A stretch of 64,000 nt of DNA from Tomocerus qinae (GCA_020055645.1 CM034546.1:96100001-96164000), one strand, 5' to 3'. Shown: positions 27,901 through 39,992, counted from the first letter of the stretch. Program-made: numbers and translations. The notes: generated by a model from the sequence alone, not told the origin.

Positions 27901-30713
27901 TGAAAGGAAAAAAGTATTAAGCCTTATTTCACATTATGATGAATATAAATAAGAACGGAGATACAACAGAATAGTCAATCACAACAGGTTTGAATTAAAC
28001 ACTTAAAACGCTGATAAGTATGTACCTCTAATTGTTTTAATTCATTCTATACTACCTTTACATTTACTAAACCCTAGTTGTGCTGTTTTAAGTTATTTAT
28101 TAGTTCATAATATTATAAAGAATAAGTTACTACCTATATTTATATATGCTATGCATAAAAAATATCCATTTGTTCGCTGTTATAAGTTATTGAAGTAAGT
28201 GTGCAGGAAGTAATAATTAACTCAACTCTATGTTTTACATCATTGTTACAAAGTTACAATAATAAATGTACTTGTGTTCTTGTGGACGACACTGTGCGCA
28301 ATATATTGGTTAACTATAAGGTACAATAACTATTAAAATTTTAATTTGAAGATTGATACATCTATAACTAACTCTAATAATGTGCTACGCTAAAAGATAA
28401 TATGTTATTTATAAGACAAGTTTAAATATTACATGAATAAACCCGTAATATTCTTAAATTGATGACATGAAGAGCATTATTTATTTATTTATTTATCAAT
28501 TTATCACGGATCATTACATATTATTTTTGTTGTTAATTAAAATATTCTAATCCAAACTTACTAAATACTAAATAGTAAGGAAAGTATATAATTATGGTTT
28601 AAATAATTTATCCTAGGAACAATTTACAATTAACTTATATCAGTATAACTAAGAATTCGAAATTCCAAGCTAAAAACATATAATATTGTCAATCATAATC
28701 ATAGGATTTACACAACATAAGCTTTAACACAAAAGTTCTTAAAAGCTTGTTTAACTACATAATAATATTACATACACATTCCATATTCGAGACATTTTTG
28801 GACTAAAAATATGAAAATTTACAGATGCATATACAGCCTTTATGTATCAATGTAACATAATAAAATATTTGTATGCATGTATATGTACAGTTTGTACAGT
28901 ACATTCTCGTATCACAAAGCAGTTCCATCGTTTTCGTTTTTGGTATCAGTGTAGGGTAAATTGAGATCGCAAATCCGTTTTAGTCCAATCAGGCCCATAA
29001 TATAATTGCAATTGTTATTATTGCGGACATTATAATTGTGTTAGTAAAAAGCCAATTTTACGATTTTATCTTTTTGCATTGAACACTTGACGTAAGTGGA
29101 AATAAAAACGTTTGAGTTTTAGCAATGAAGAATTACAGAACTGGTACGTTTTAAAACAACCTCTTGATGAGTTACAAAAAACTATCCGAACTAACCGATT
29201 ACTTCTTATCCAACACAAAAATAGGTCCGTCCATATAATACATATTTACGCATATGGAATGGCGAATAGAGATCGATTGGGGAATCTACATTTCATGACT
29301 TTCATCAACAGCAAGTGACAAATGGCAATAAAATTACATTAAAAAGAAAAGAGGCAATGGATGGTGGAGCGAATATGAATGAGAAAGCAGCAACGGTTTC
29401 CTTTGACATGCTTTGACTGAGATCTGTGACGTTTTAGCAGAGAAAAAGCGCAGCCGTCTGAATTTCTGTCCATCTGCAAACAGCAGCAGAAGGAAAAGGA
29501 AGATCATCATAAAGGAAAGAGGACTTTTTAATTTTTCACTCTCTCTTCCTTCCAGGTCTCTCTGGATTCCGGATTATTTTCTGGTTTGTTCTACACTTCT
29601 GGATTCTGCATCATAAAGGTACCATATTCGCAATATTATTTTCCTTCTTCGATTTGTTAATTTTTCATAAGAAAGATCAAAGATGGAATTGTAGTCTTGT
29701 TAGAATGACAGTTGAGGTAAATGGTAAATGGAATTATTCTTGATTCTGGTCCAACAGACCAAAGACCATGGCCAATTAAATGGATTTAATAATAATTCCA
29801 ATAATTTCAACAGGGAACAAGAAGTAGAACGTGTCACCTTTGACATTTTCGGACATTTAAAGCATATAACTATGAACTAACACTAATTAGTTTATATTTA
29901 AATATACAGCCTATATACTCATAAAATTTGATTCATCATACTTATTTCATCGCTGATATTCCTTATTCCTAAAGTTGTTAGTTTTTGGGAGATGAGGCTT
30001 AGCTTGCATTTGATGTGCGTGCGTAATAGTAATGAGATGTTCATGTTCGGTGGAAATCCTCGTGTCCGACCGACTCGAACCGAAACTGTTTTGTTGAACA
30101 GAAACTCAGAAACGGACACAAAATGTATATTTTGTATATCTTGAAAAATTCCAGTTGGCCTTTGGCACTCTTTGATTTATGTCCCCTATTATAAACGTTC
30201 ATAAGATGTCGTCGAGTTCTTGACGTCATGAGTATGAGCAGAACTCAGAATTAAAAAAGAACAAAACTTCATTATAGTAGGACAGTAGTTGGAAGATTTT
30301 TTATTTGAATGCGATTTTGAATAGCAATCTTCTAATAGTGTTTGCCGTGGTTGCTCTTTAATTTACGCGTTGATTTTTAAATGGAAGTTGCAAATCATTG
30401 TCTCCTAGATAAATAGTCATCTTCCGTTGTGCTATTGAAGTAAGTACATTGTGTAAACAGAAAATGTCAAAGGGTTGTAATTAATAAGATCCTTTGATCC
30501 TCTATCTATTTACATTTCGGGCTAGACCGCAAATTTGAGGATTTAAATCATAAACTAAAATTCAGAATAATATATATATCTGATTTGTGACTCTTTTTTG
30601 TGCAGCTGTTGACAATTTGCTGTGACAAGACCGAGTTGACATGTAGTAACACTTAACGTGTGTGTGTGACTATGTTCTGTTTGTAATAACCTTGGTGTGT
30701 TCGGTTGTGCTAC
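24951..30713. other. Arrestin 3' UTR and gene-poor DNA
   Basis: Very AT-rich with no recognisable exon on either strand. Possible polyadenylation signals for the arrestin gene are AATAAA at 24973-24978 (only about 20 bases past the stop), 25244-25249 and 25789-25794. I cannot tell which is used. From about 26 kb to 30.6 kb I see nothing but unique AT-rich sequence. Confidence 0.5.
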
Positions 30714-30884
30714 ATGGATTTCTCCGATTTCAATTTTCCTCTAGTTGGTCATCGTTTCCAAATTTGGTTTCCGTACGAGTCTGTTGGGAAAGTGAGTTTT
30801 ATGAACGGACATTTCAGAATTAAAAATCCTTCACAACTATTGGAATCCATTCATCGACATAACTTTGGAAAATGCCGTTTATGA
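30714..30884 (+). CDS. 56-codon ORF overlapping the mRpS25 start; possible uORF or TSEN2-like remnant
   Basis: The ORF starts at 30714 and ends at a TGA at 30882-30884, so its end overlaps the mRpS25 start codon (30872) in another frame. It lies just upstream and would be in the same mRNA. The second half (KNPSQLLESI, then HNFGK) faintly recalls the N-terminal D/N-P-x-x-x-x-x-L ... FGKG motif of tRNA-splicing endonuclease subunit SEN2, but the rest of that protein is not here. A good splice donor (AAA|GTGAGT) lies inside at 30800, so part of the stretch may instead be a leader exon. The uORF interpretation is safest; coding as a real protein is unproven. Confidence 0.35.
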   Translation: MDFSDFNFPLVGHRFQIWFPYESVGKVSFMNGHFRIKNPSQLLESIHRHNFGKCRL

Positions 30885-31498
30885 GAGGATTGCATCCAAT
30901 AAGAAGAACGTATGAACACTTGAAAGACTCAAACTTATTCTTGAAACCTTTCATACGGATTTTTGCGCTTCACTACAACACCAAGTTAAAGAATCATCAA
31001 GGGACTGTCGAATTTGTGTACTGGCATTCGGCCCAACTCCAATATCACAATCCTGACGTTCAAGTTATCAGCTTCAGAAACTTAACACCTACACCTTTCC
31101 TGAGAATCTTTTTTGACAATGGCAAAGACATGTTAATGGATGTTGATAGGCAGTCAAAAGACGAAATTCATAAGCGAATCGTCGATACGTTGTGCAAAAC
31201 TGAAGAAGGTTTGCAATTTTGTTTACAAACAAGTTATAATCTTATTTACATAATAATATTCGCATTGCTGCATAAGTAATTGTCATAATTTTAACGTCCA
31301 CTTTTAGAATTGAAAGAAGAACAAAAAGCATCAGCAGTCAAGCAAAATCCAGCTCATTTTGGATACGGGTGCCCTCGTCATTGTATGTGTGAAATTCCTG
31401 GACAAATCCCTTGCACCGCTCTTGTTCCACTACCGTACCATATGCGAGGAAAATACAGAATGGGATTCGCAGAACTAGACGAATCAAAATACGTTTGA
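30872..31498 (+). CDS. mRpS25: Mitochondrial small ribosomal subunit protein mS25
   Basis: Two exons, 30872-31208 and 31308-31498, give 175 residues, the usual length of the family. The start MPFMRG-x3-IRRT is the family start. Further matches are VQVISFRN-LTPTPFLR, a phase-conserved junction, and the C-terminal cysteine pattern C-x3-C-x-C-x7-C (CPRHCMCEIPGQIPC) followed by LVPLPYHMRGKYR. In mitoribosome structures these cysteines take part in binding an iron-sulfur cluster with bS16m; I state that from memory of the family. The protein is imported into the mitochondrial matrix and sits in the small mitoribosomal subunit. The donor GTTTGC of the only intron is non-ideal. SPRYD7 follows 249 bases downstream on the same strand; I see no canonical AATAAA between them. 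Confidence 0.95.
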
Positions 31499-31747
31499 AC
31501 TTTACTTTGTACAGTGATTAATTTCAATTGAACAAGTTAAAGATTGGAATTACATGTAAAGTTATATAAAACAACTCAGTGTAGTACTTTCAATAGTTTC
31601 AATTAGTTGTAGTGTAAAATGTCAAGTTTTGGATAATAATATCAAGTTCTTTACGACAGATAATATTTGAATAGTTGATTTAAATAGACATTTTACTATA
31701 AATATTGAATTTCTATTTCTAAGTGGGCCAAAAGGCACTGCATCAAG

Positions 31748-32670
31748 ATGTCGTGGTGTTGTTCGCGTACGGCGAAACTTTTATTTGACAGTGTTGTAGG
31801 GATAGGAGGAGGTACTAATCTAACTGTTAGTGGTGACAACCACGTTGGAACCTCTTCAGATAATTCAAAGAAGCAGTCTGATATCGCTCTAGACAGTGGC
31901 TACATTGGCCATGAAGTTGTAGTTGTGAAAAATGGATTACGAGTTTGTGGATCTGGAGGTGCCCTAGGATCCGCTCCATTGTTACAAGTTAATAAAAAAT
32001 AAGTTTAATAATTCATTGCTAGTTAGTTTTATCATTTTACTAAAGTTATGTCCTTGCATTTTTTGTAGACCAAGAGTTACTTTGAAGTAAAGTTCCAGCA
32101 AGATGGAAAATGGGGTATTGGTTTAGCTACTAGAAATTCCCCTTTGGATTCAGGACCTTTGGGTAACGACCCTGACTCTTGGATTTTACGGCACACGGGT
32201 GACCTTTATTACAATGGACAAACCATTGGGAAATTAGAACATGTACCTCAAGAAGGGGATATTATTGTGAGCCTTTCATTTTTATTTTTAGTTATTATTT
32301 ATTTGGAATAATTACTTTTTATCTAGACTAATTTTGACTAATAGTAATTTTTTTCCGCTGCTTAGGGTGTCAGCTATGATCATATTGAACTGAACTTTTA
32401 TATAAACGGAGTTAAAGGATCCATTGCATTCAGTAATGTCAGAGGAACTGTTTTTCCAGCTCTTTACGGTAGTTATTTTAAGAAAACTAAATATTTCTTT
32501 GAAAACTATGAAAAATGAAAACATAGATATGAAATACTATTGTAATGTTACAATAATATATTAATTTTACAGTTCATGAAGGAGCTGTACTGGACGTTAT
32601 TTTCGATGGATTTTCGTATCCTCCACCGATCGGGTTTGACAAAATAATGAAAGAAAAGTCCTTACTTTAA
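31748..32670 (+). CDS. SPRYD7: SPRY domain-containing protein 7
   Basis: Four exons, 31748-31987, 32069-32266, 32366-32468 and 32573-32670, joining to 212 residues (human protein about 196). The N-terminus starts with a short cysteine-containing stretch (MSWCCSRTAK). The SPRY domain runs from about residue 60 to the C-terminus. It includes VVVVKNGLRVCGSGGALGSAP, KSYFEVKFQQDGKWGIGLAT, LYYNGQ, YDHIELNFYINGVKG, VRGTVFPALY and the terminal PPIGFDKI, each matching the SPRYD7/CLLD6 family in order. The molecular role of this conserved family is poorly known; SPRY domains usually bind peptides. The residues between about 20 and 50, rich in Gly, Ser and Asn, are lineage-specific. The gene lies between mRpS25 upstream and the convergent PARL gene downstream. 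Confidence 0.93.
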
Positions 32671-33309
32671 AATTCGAACATCTTACATCAAATTCCATTT
32701 GAAGGAACTTCTGTTTCCATTTCACAAATATTGTTCAAGAGTTTATTATAGTGACCTCTATTCTATCCTGCCATAATAGCATATAGGGGATTTCATGGTT
32801 TATATCATCCCGTTATTAGAAACACAAATATTTAAATTAATGTCAATGTAATAATTTTTTAGCTAGCTTGAAACATTATATTGCTAAATGTTACTTATTT
32901 ACACATACCTGACATGATTTTTTTCGAATGAATAATACTGTTAAAATGGTAATTATTTACCTTTGCTGGTTGAACACTATGAGCATTGCATAATTAGTGG
33001 ACAACATAACAGTCATTGTAAAAACCATGATAAAAATGAAATAACGTTTCGTGACTTAACCTTTTTGTCATTATAATATGAGAATGTCTGAAAATACATT
33101 TTCCAATTAATGTAGGTTGCTAATATTGCATATAAGCTGTCTTCTTTCCGATGAAATGAAAATGTTTGAGTATTGATGTGAAATAAAATATCAATTTTTT
33201 CCATTGTTAAATAAACGTTCAAGTATTATTCTTTGCTTTTAAATCGAAATTTAATTAATATTTACTGTTAATTTTACTTAGCATTTCAGGGCTATTTATG
33301 TCGGGAGAC
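32671..33309 (+). other. SPRYD7 3' UTR / convergent intergenic stretch
   Basis: A non-coding AT-rich stretch between the SPRYD7 stop and the end of the convergent PARL gene. An AATAAA at 33209-33214 could end the SPRYD7 transcript. Nothing else recognised. Confidence 0.45.
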
Positions 33310-33315
33310 TTTATT
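33310..33315 (-). terminator. Likely PARL polyadenylation signal
   Basis: TTTATT on the plus strand reads AATAAA on the minus strand, about 100 bases past the PARL stop codon at 33413-33415. Assigned by motif and position only. Confidence 0.5.
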
Positions 33316-33412
33316 AGAAAATTAACCCACCTTATGCAAGTTCGTAGTATGCTATTTTTCCTGACAAGTTCCATGTTTACGTTGTAGTAAAAAGATAGTG
33401 TTTTTAGAATTT

Positions 33413-36400
33413 TCATCGATCATTTATACCATTTGTCCTAAGGTTATGCCAAAATGTCATTACATTGTCTCTGATCGCTCCTACAGGACGAGCACCAAAG
33501 TAACTAAATGCTCTGAAAATAAATATTTCAACAGTGTAAACATATGCCATATAATTGTCAATTGGATGATTATTAGAGTACATGCAGATGCAAATTGCAA
33601 GCACAAAGCAATTAAATTAGACTTACATGCCAAATACACATCCGCCTAAATGAGCAGCATGGTCCATAAATTGCCAACCAGCTATTATTCCAGCAATGTC
33701 AACAGCAAGAATGCACTTTAGAGCCTGCGTACAGAATTATAAATACAATTACTGCAGTAATTTCTGCTTTTAAATTATCGTTTCTTCATGATCTCTATAA
33801 CTAAATTGCGTATATTCTAAATGCTATCGTAAAATTAAACCTCAAATTAATTGTTTGACTCAAACAAAGAACACGATAAAATACCTTATGTCAGCTAAAT
33901 ATGTACAGCTTTTCAGATATACTTTAATTCTAAATATTAAGTATAATATAAAACTGAAAAAAACGTCGAATTAGAAAAAATTTGTTGTAAACTTTAAGTC
34001 TTACTAAACACATGCTTATAAGAATTTTCATAAGGTCTTACCGTATCTGCACTGAACTGCACACCAGGAAGAAAAATTATGCCTAATTGGATATCTGGCA
34101 TTCTTGTGCACACCATTCCCAAAATACCCATTATGGCTCCGGACTAAAATTATAAATGAATGAATAGTGTATTACGTGATGTGTTACGTTCCTTCTCAAA
34201 GGTCAAATTATTATCTATATGTACGATATACATAAATGTATCAGAAAGTAGCTTTCACTTTTGACTTTTACCAAAGTGAAAATAGTTTTTCAGACTTTAA
34301 TTGATACAACGTTTAAATAAACAACTGATTTCAAAACCTTATCTAATGCTTTCACGCTGATTACCTATATTACGTCTTAGTGACTCGATTTTACGAAATT
34401 AAAACTTTCAGCGCATAAAACGGGGTGAAAATTTAATTTAACTAATGTACTTGAACTTGAAAAAGCTTGAGTAAGGCTGGCTGAATAGAAATGAAAAATT
34501 TTTTTGATGGGTATTTAAAGTACGGATCTAGTCCTTGGAGTCATAGCTTTTAGATTTTAAAACTGTGGCTTCGTGACCAAGAAATCGGCATTTTATTCAT
34601 CGCCACTTCATTCATTTTTACTTTCACTTTTTTAATGGCCCGAAAATGACGATGCCAATTTCTCGGTCACCAAGTCACATTTTGAAAATCTAAAAGCCAC
34701 GAGTCCAAGGACTAGATCTGTACTTTAAATATCCATCAAAATTTTTCATTTCCATTCAACCAGCCTTACTCAAGATTTTTGAACAGACATTACGATGTAA
34801 AAGAGTACAACTTACCCCAACCTTAAAAGAATCTTTGTTTTTACAATAAAAAATATTTCCACTACAGTAATACCGTAAATGTCGAAATAATACCCCATAT
34901 CAAAATAATTCACTCCCTGGGGATTTATTTCGAAATTTACATTTCCGTAATGATAATGTATAATTTAGGATACTTACAGCCCCCAAAGATGGAATATTAC
35001 TGCCAATAACGAGTTTATGAAGATGTGACACGAAAGAGGCAACAACACCCGATGTTACGTACATAGCCATAAAATTTTCCTTTCCTGTGATTGCTGCGGC
35101 AGCTGTACGTTATAATAACCATAATTATTATCACCCCCATTTAGAATCAGATTAAAGCTAGAAAATATATTACCAGGTATAAATGAATGCAAGACGAACA
35201 TATTTGCAGCAAGGTGGAAAAATGAGTAGTGACTAAACGTAGATAGTAACATTGGCCAACATATGGCCCCTGCAAATATTAGAGATGTATATTTGTTAAG
35301 AATGGAAACTTGTAAGTAAACGGAAGAAACTAAACCAATTAATTGTAGTTAACCCACGTGAAACTGGCGTAGAACTAAAATATTTCACCATAAGGGGAGC
35401 CCAACCAGGAACACGCCATGCCAGATAAACTACTGTATTTATTGCACAAACGGGCCAAAATAGTCTTTCTCCTGGAGACAGAGTCGACCACCATGATTCA
35501 AATTTTTGAACTATTTCACTAGACTAAAAAAGGAACATATACTACTATATTTGTTATCGGGTCTTAAATAAACATATTTTTATATTTCATTTTAAATTTA
35601 TATTTCATTTTGATCAATATGATTTCAGTCATCAGTCAGTATATACTTGAGTACGAGGAGGTGAACTTGTCCCGGGAATAGGTATTCTAAAATTTCCCAA
35701 GGAGACACGCCTGTCTTGAGATATGCTTCTACGAAAATCTTCATATTGCCAAATAGTACATCCGACAACACTAAAGCCTCCAATCTGCATATCATAAATA
35801 CACAATTTAATACTATACATATGAGATGAAATTTATAAATGGCGAGACATTTTTCATTAAAATGAAAACTTACAAAGGCAGTAAATGCGAAAGGTTTAAA
35901 AATCAAATTGTAATAATCGGACATGGAATAGCGGGGAGGTAGTGGAGGAAGACGATCAATAATTTGATCCTGGACACTTTTCGGCCTAATTTCTTTAGCA
36001 GATCTCCCACGTCTAAAACTTCTGGTTATAAACCAATAAAAGGACGACGAATTTTGCAGATTAGACAAGTGTTTATACGGATTTTGAAAAGGAATTGTAT
36101 TTCCAAATGTCGATTTCTTCCAACTGGACCATTTTGCAGATGACGCAGAAAACCCGGTTGGCACGAAATTATTGGTATTTTTGTGGATACCGTTATTTTT
36201 GTAGCCAGTGAATTTTGATAGTACCCTAAAAGAAAACAAATAAATATTACTTTTCTCATCACAAAACCTTTCTAATTTTTATTGATATTTTTGACACTGA
36301 ACACCCTAAGATATCCTAATTAATTGTACTAATTTTAATTTGATTTTGTGGAGTAAACTTCGAAAAAAAGTAGTAAGTACCAGTAAACAATTTTCCCTTT

Positions 36401-37944
36401 TTTCTTTTCCTTCACTTCATACCATGCAACTTTCACCTTCCATCAATATAGCTAAATAACAGTGTATCTACATGTTTAAAAGCCCACTTTTAATTTTCCA
36501 GTTAAAAGCAACGACACAAGGAAATTTAGGAAGAAAATCAAAAAAAATTATTTATACTTAATCAATTTTATTGGAAACCTAATAGTGAAAGTTACATGCA
36601 AATTACAGTGTTACAGCGATACTACAAAAGGATAGTGGGGTAACTGTAGTTAGTTTTATTAAAAATTAATATATAGTTAACATAAAATAATATCCCAATT
36701 ATTATTATTTATTATAGTTTTCTTTCGGTAAACTTTCACTTTCACTTACAATCAACGTCTCATATTCTGTACTTTCGAATTTCACTTTTAAAACTGTGGT
36801 AATTTTGCATGCATACATTCATTAAATTAGGTAATCTATCAAAATGATATCAAGATGCTTTATGATATTTTATTAATTTTTATGCAACGAATACAATATG
36901 GATGATAACATAACAAATTCTGATATCGCTGGGCTGCTTTGTTTCATTTCCTTTGTTGCTAATAGTGTCGCAATTTTTACAGTGAAAAACCTTGCTTCTT
37001 GACCATTTTATACTTTCTCTGTTTCGAAGTGAAAGTAGTAGCGACTGTACCGTCTACCTTGGATTTCCTGACATTCTCCACAAGTGGTGAAGTTTGTTTG
37101 GAGAAAGCAGGAAGAAAATAATTTCTTGGAGAAAGTACCACACATAGTAATATTATGTTCCAATACATACTCACTAAAAATATATTATTCTGTCATTGAG
37201 TCGTATTAGTATTATCTATTATCTATCATCTACATGTAATATGGTTATTTTTTATATATGTTACAGGAAATTTGTACAGACCGGACGTATGCAAAATGCC
37301 TAGGATATATGTAAAATGGAAAACCAAAATTTTGATTTTTAACAAACCTAACCTAACTTAAAACAACTTGTTGGCCGTCAAAAAGGCTGAATTTAGGCAG
37401 CGGTACTTTGTTGCCACTGTCCCCTGCTGTTGCTGTTGGGGGGTATCGGGGGTTAGCGGGCATAACAACGGAGGCAGTGGCGACACGCTACAACCACTAG
37501 CAGTAACAGCGACGACACAGCTAGAACCCCTAGAGGCAACAGAGACAACGCACTGGCTTATATTAGGTTTAGCGGCAACAGAGGAAATCAGATTAATGTG
37601 TCTCTGATGCTGCTAGTGATTCTAGCTGTGTCGCCGCTAGTGGTTGTAGCACCACTGTTATGCTGTTGCCGCTAACCCAGCGGCAAATTCAGCCGTCAAC
37701 AAATGTACTATTATGTAAGCTTGATTGATTTAGATGAGGTTAGATTCGTTCAAAATCAAAATTTTGGTATATATCCTAGGCATTTTGCATATGTCCGGTC
37801 TGTACAAACTTCCTGTAACATATATAAATTGACAAACAACGGATACACTTACATTTTTTGTGAGCACTGAGCAGTTATCATTAAATTAGTAACTATATTT
37901 CAGTAATTTAAAAAAATTTAGTCTTACCTTTTGGCTGTTTCCAT
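33413..37944 (-). CDS. PARL: Presenilin-associated rhomboid-like protease, mitochondrial
   Basis: Nine exons on the minus strand: 37944-37928, 36225-35874, 35784-35647, 35523-35358, 35269-35174, 35102-34978, 34143-34042, 33724-33627 and 33512-33413, joining to 397 residues (human about 379). The N-terminal half is basic and Ser/Asn-rich, as in a mitochondrial presequence. Membrane and catalytic landmarks are IWQYE, the LLSTFSHYSFFHLAANM segment, the active-site serine in GASGAIMG (Ser299), and the catalytic histidine in DHAAHLGG (His357). By family it is an intramembrane serine protease of the inner membrane that cleaves PINK1, PGAM5 and Smac-type substrates. The 17-base first exon (M-E-T-A-K plus two bases) is chosen because it has an ATG in good context, a GTAAGA donor and the right phase; it is the least certain part. 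Introns 1 and 6 contain fold-back elements. Confidence 0.94.
34460..34780. repeat. Fold-back element in PARL intron 6
   Basis: The ends AAAAAGCTTGAGTAAGGCTGG and, inverted, AAAAATCTTGAGTAAGGCTGG begin imperfect arms of roughly 135 bases that stay similar inwards (AGTACGGATCTAGTCCTTGG against the complement of CCAAGGACTAGATCTGTACT). No ORF. A non-autonomous DNA-transposon remnant inserted in the intron between PARL exons 6 and 7. Confidence 0.7.
37253..37826. repeat. 574-bp fold-back element in PARL intron 1
   Basis: The terminal inverted sequence TATATATGTTACAGGAAATT at the left reappears inverted at the right (TATATATGTTACAGGAAGTT). The similarity continues for well over 100 bases per arm, including CAGACCGGAC, TATGCAAAATGCCTAGGATATAT and ACCAAAATTTTGATTTT, and weakly into a GC-richer centre that mentions CACTAGC and CGACACAGCTAGAA on both arms. 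The centre is markedly richer in G and C than its surroundings. No transposase. It lies about 100 bases from the tiny first PARL exon. Confidence 0.8.
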
Positions 37945-38598
37945 TTTAAAAAAGCGTCTAAACCTATTTCCATTCATTTTTGCAGATGTTATGCTTTTTT
38001 CAAAGGTTTTTCATTTCTTAGATTTAAAATGATTTGATATTCGATAATAACCAAATATCAATAGATTGTTTGTTAGAAGAATAATAGGGGAAAATCTAAA
38101 CTACTTAATTTTAAAAACTATAGTTTATTATATAAAACTAAAACTGACAAAATAAAAACGTGACAAATTCAATTAATGTTTTTAATAATGTACCCCAACG
38201 CTTACCTCCATGTACTAAATTCAGCACATGAAGGTATGCTTTGGGGTACATTATTGAAAACATTAATTATCAATCTCATTGTCTCACTCTCACTACCTAC
38301 AGCTGAACTTTCAAGTGAACTTCTCCGGCTGCTTTGAATAAAGATTGAAATTATGCGGGTAACAGTATACTTGGCTTAGATTGGTCACACGGGTCTCGGT
38401 AGTCCTCCATGCCCAACCGGGACATTTTAATAACTATTTTAATATCTTTGACACAGTGGTAATAAGCTCCCAGTTTAAAAAATTCAAAATTATTCACTGG
38501 TCACAGGTTGCTGATTACCGATCTAGAGGGTTAAATTCCAGCATATTTTGAGTGCGGAATATTTATTATTGATTAGCAAGACAACCAAAAATTACAAG
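37945..38598. promoter_or_regulatory. Divergent promoter region between PARL and SDHC
   Basis: PARL (leftwards, start 37944) and SDHC (rightwards, start 38599) are head to head with 654 bases between their start codons, so both promoters must lie here if the PARL first exon is right. I see no clear TATA box. A strong imperfect hairpin at 38170-38268 lies in the middle. Both products are inner-membrane mitochondrial proteins, so shared control is plausible, but that is inference. Confidence 0.45.
38170..38268. repeat. Long hairpin in the PARL/SDHC divergent promoter
   Basis: The arms of about 45 bases (left AATTAATGTTTTTAATAATG then TACCCCAA; right TTGGGGTACATTATTGAAAA then CATTAATT) are near-perfect reverse complements around a short loop near 38215-38225. 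It could be a small MITE or a cruciform-forming promoter element. Confidence 0.65.
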
Positions 38599-39607
38599 AT
38601 GAGTTTGGGGCTTGTGGGGTCGTAAGTTTGTTATTTCATTTCACACTCGTTCAATTTTAAGTTAACCTACAACCTAACTAAATTAAAAGCATTACATCTA
38701 ATTAAAAATTAGCAATTAAACGTTTGTTTCATAATGCAATGTTCGATTTCCAGTATCTTGTGTCGAAGAGGTATGTTAGCCAGCCCCTGTTTGGGACAAC
38801 AATTGCGAATTGGATCGTCCAAATGGTAAGTCGTAGGTTCAGGTTTTGGATTTACTGTCCCATATTGTTTTTTATGAAATTAATTCATTAATTAGATTTT
38901 ATAATGAAAGTTACTACATTAGACTTAAAACACATTGTACAAAGTTGTGGTAGGTACTAGGTACTATGTATTTGTACAGAGCTAGGTTGTTCTACTGTTC
39001 TACCCACCATTTAGCCCAGTAAGAAGGAGAATGTCAAGGATTTTTTAGTATTGTGTTTGTTGGGTGCAATGAAAAATGACTTTCTCTCGACAATGTATCA
39101 GATTTTTCCTTTGATCTTTGGTATACTTTTGAAATTGTTGTAATTTTTTTATTTATGTATAACAGGTTGACAACGTCAGCAATTATAAGATCCACAGCTA
39201 CGAAAGAAGGGGAAGACTTTTGGGAGAAAAATAAACGCCTCAACCGACCAACATCGCCCCATTTAACAATCTACAAGCCGCAAATAACGTCAATGCTGTC
39301 CATCACCCACAGAGGAACTGGGCTAGCCCTATCAGCTTATACTTCCGCATTCGCCGTCACGATGCTAGCGTTACCTGGCTCATTTCCACACTACCTAAAC
39401 TTATTAAGTACGGCTCAATTTGGCGGTGGGTTAATTTTTCTGACCAAGTGCGCCCTTGCATTTCCATTCATGTTTCATCTCAGCAATGGAATTCGTCACT
39501 TGGCATGGGACTTGGGAAAGGGATTTCAAATAAAATCAGTGTACGCCACTGGATATGCTGTGTTAGGCCTGGCAACAATTCTAACTCTGATTGCAGCTTC
39601 AATGTAA
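38599..39607 (+). CDS. SdhC: Succinate dehydrogenase cytochrome b560 subunit (complex II)
   Basis: Three exons, 38599-38621, 38754-38825 and 39166-39607, join to 178 residues. Residues 1 to about 45 are a mitochondrial presequence (R/S/T-rich, no acids). The SDHC signature RPTSPHLTIYKPQ (59-71) is followed by SMLSITHRGTG (74-84). Three membrane helices lie at about 85-103, 115-136 and 155-175. HLSNGIRHLAWD (136-147) contains the axial haem b ligand, by homology His136. The protein anchors the succinate dehydrogenase catalytic subunits to the inner membrane and forms the ubiquinone site with SDHD, passing electrons from succinate to the quinone pool. The first exon is only 23 bases, but its ATG, donor and phase all fit. 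It is transcribed away from PARL. An AATAAA at 39851-39856 is a good 3' end. Confidence 0.96.
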
Positions 39608-39850
39608 AAGTGTGTGTGAGTATTGTTGGAGCCGAAGAAAGTCACACAACATGAATCGATGAGCAGCAGTTGCAAAGTGTGTCTAAAATGTAGAAGATTT
39701 GTCATGTTGTGGTGTGCATCGTTCTGTACACGATTTTAGGCACTGTGTAGTAAAGTTGCCATTTCCTGCCTTTCTTAATTAATTATGCAAGTTGCGGTTA
39801 CGATTGCAATACAATTCAAGTCAAAAATAATCTGTAATATCGAACTATTA

Positions 39851-39856
39851 AATAAA
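39851..39856 (+). terminator. Likely SDHC polyadenylation signal
   Basis: Canonical AATAAA about 245 bases downstream of the SDHC stop codon. Assigned by motif and position. Confidence 0.5.
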
Positions 39857-39992
39857 CGTGTACAGTAATTTATTGATTAAGTGAAGGAAATTAATTTCGT
39901 TATCTTTTAGTTAGAGCTTCTCGTACGTTTTCACTACTTTCAATTTTCTAATTTTGGGCAAGTCATTAGTCAAAGAAATTATTAAGACATAG

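Noticed and set aside
29112..29616. Two adjacent plus-strand ORFs (68 and 67 residues)
   Set aside because: Different frames, no shared domain, no plausible intron linking them.
31748..32002. SPRYD7 exon 1 read as a separate 84-residue protein
   Set aside because: The last four codons read into the intron; the spliced model matches the SPRY family throughout.
35625..35874. Extension of the PARL exon 2 ORF beyond its donor
   Set aside because: A consensus GTAAGT ends the exon at 35874; residues after that do not resemble rhomboids, while the spliced exon 3 does.
37368..37607. 79-residue ORF in PARL intron 1
   Set aside because: Lies within the GC-richer centre of a fold-back element, has repeated Thr/Ala/Leu stretches that reflect repeated DNA, and starts without ATG.
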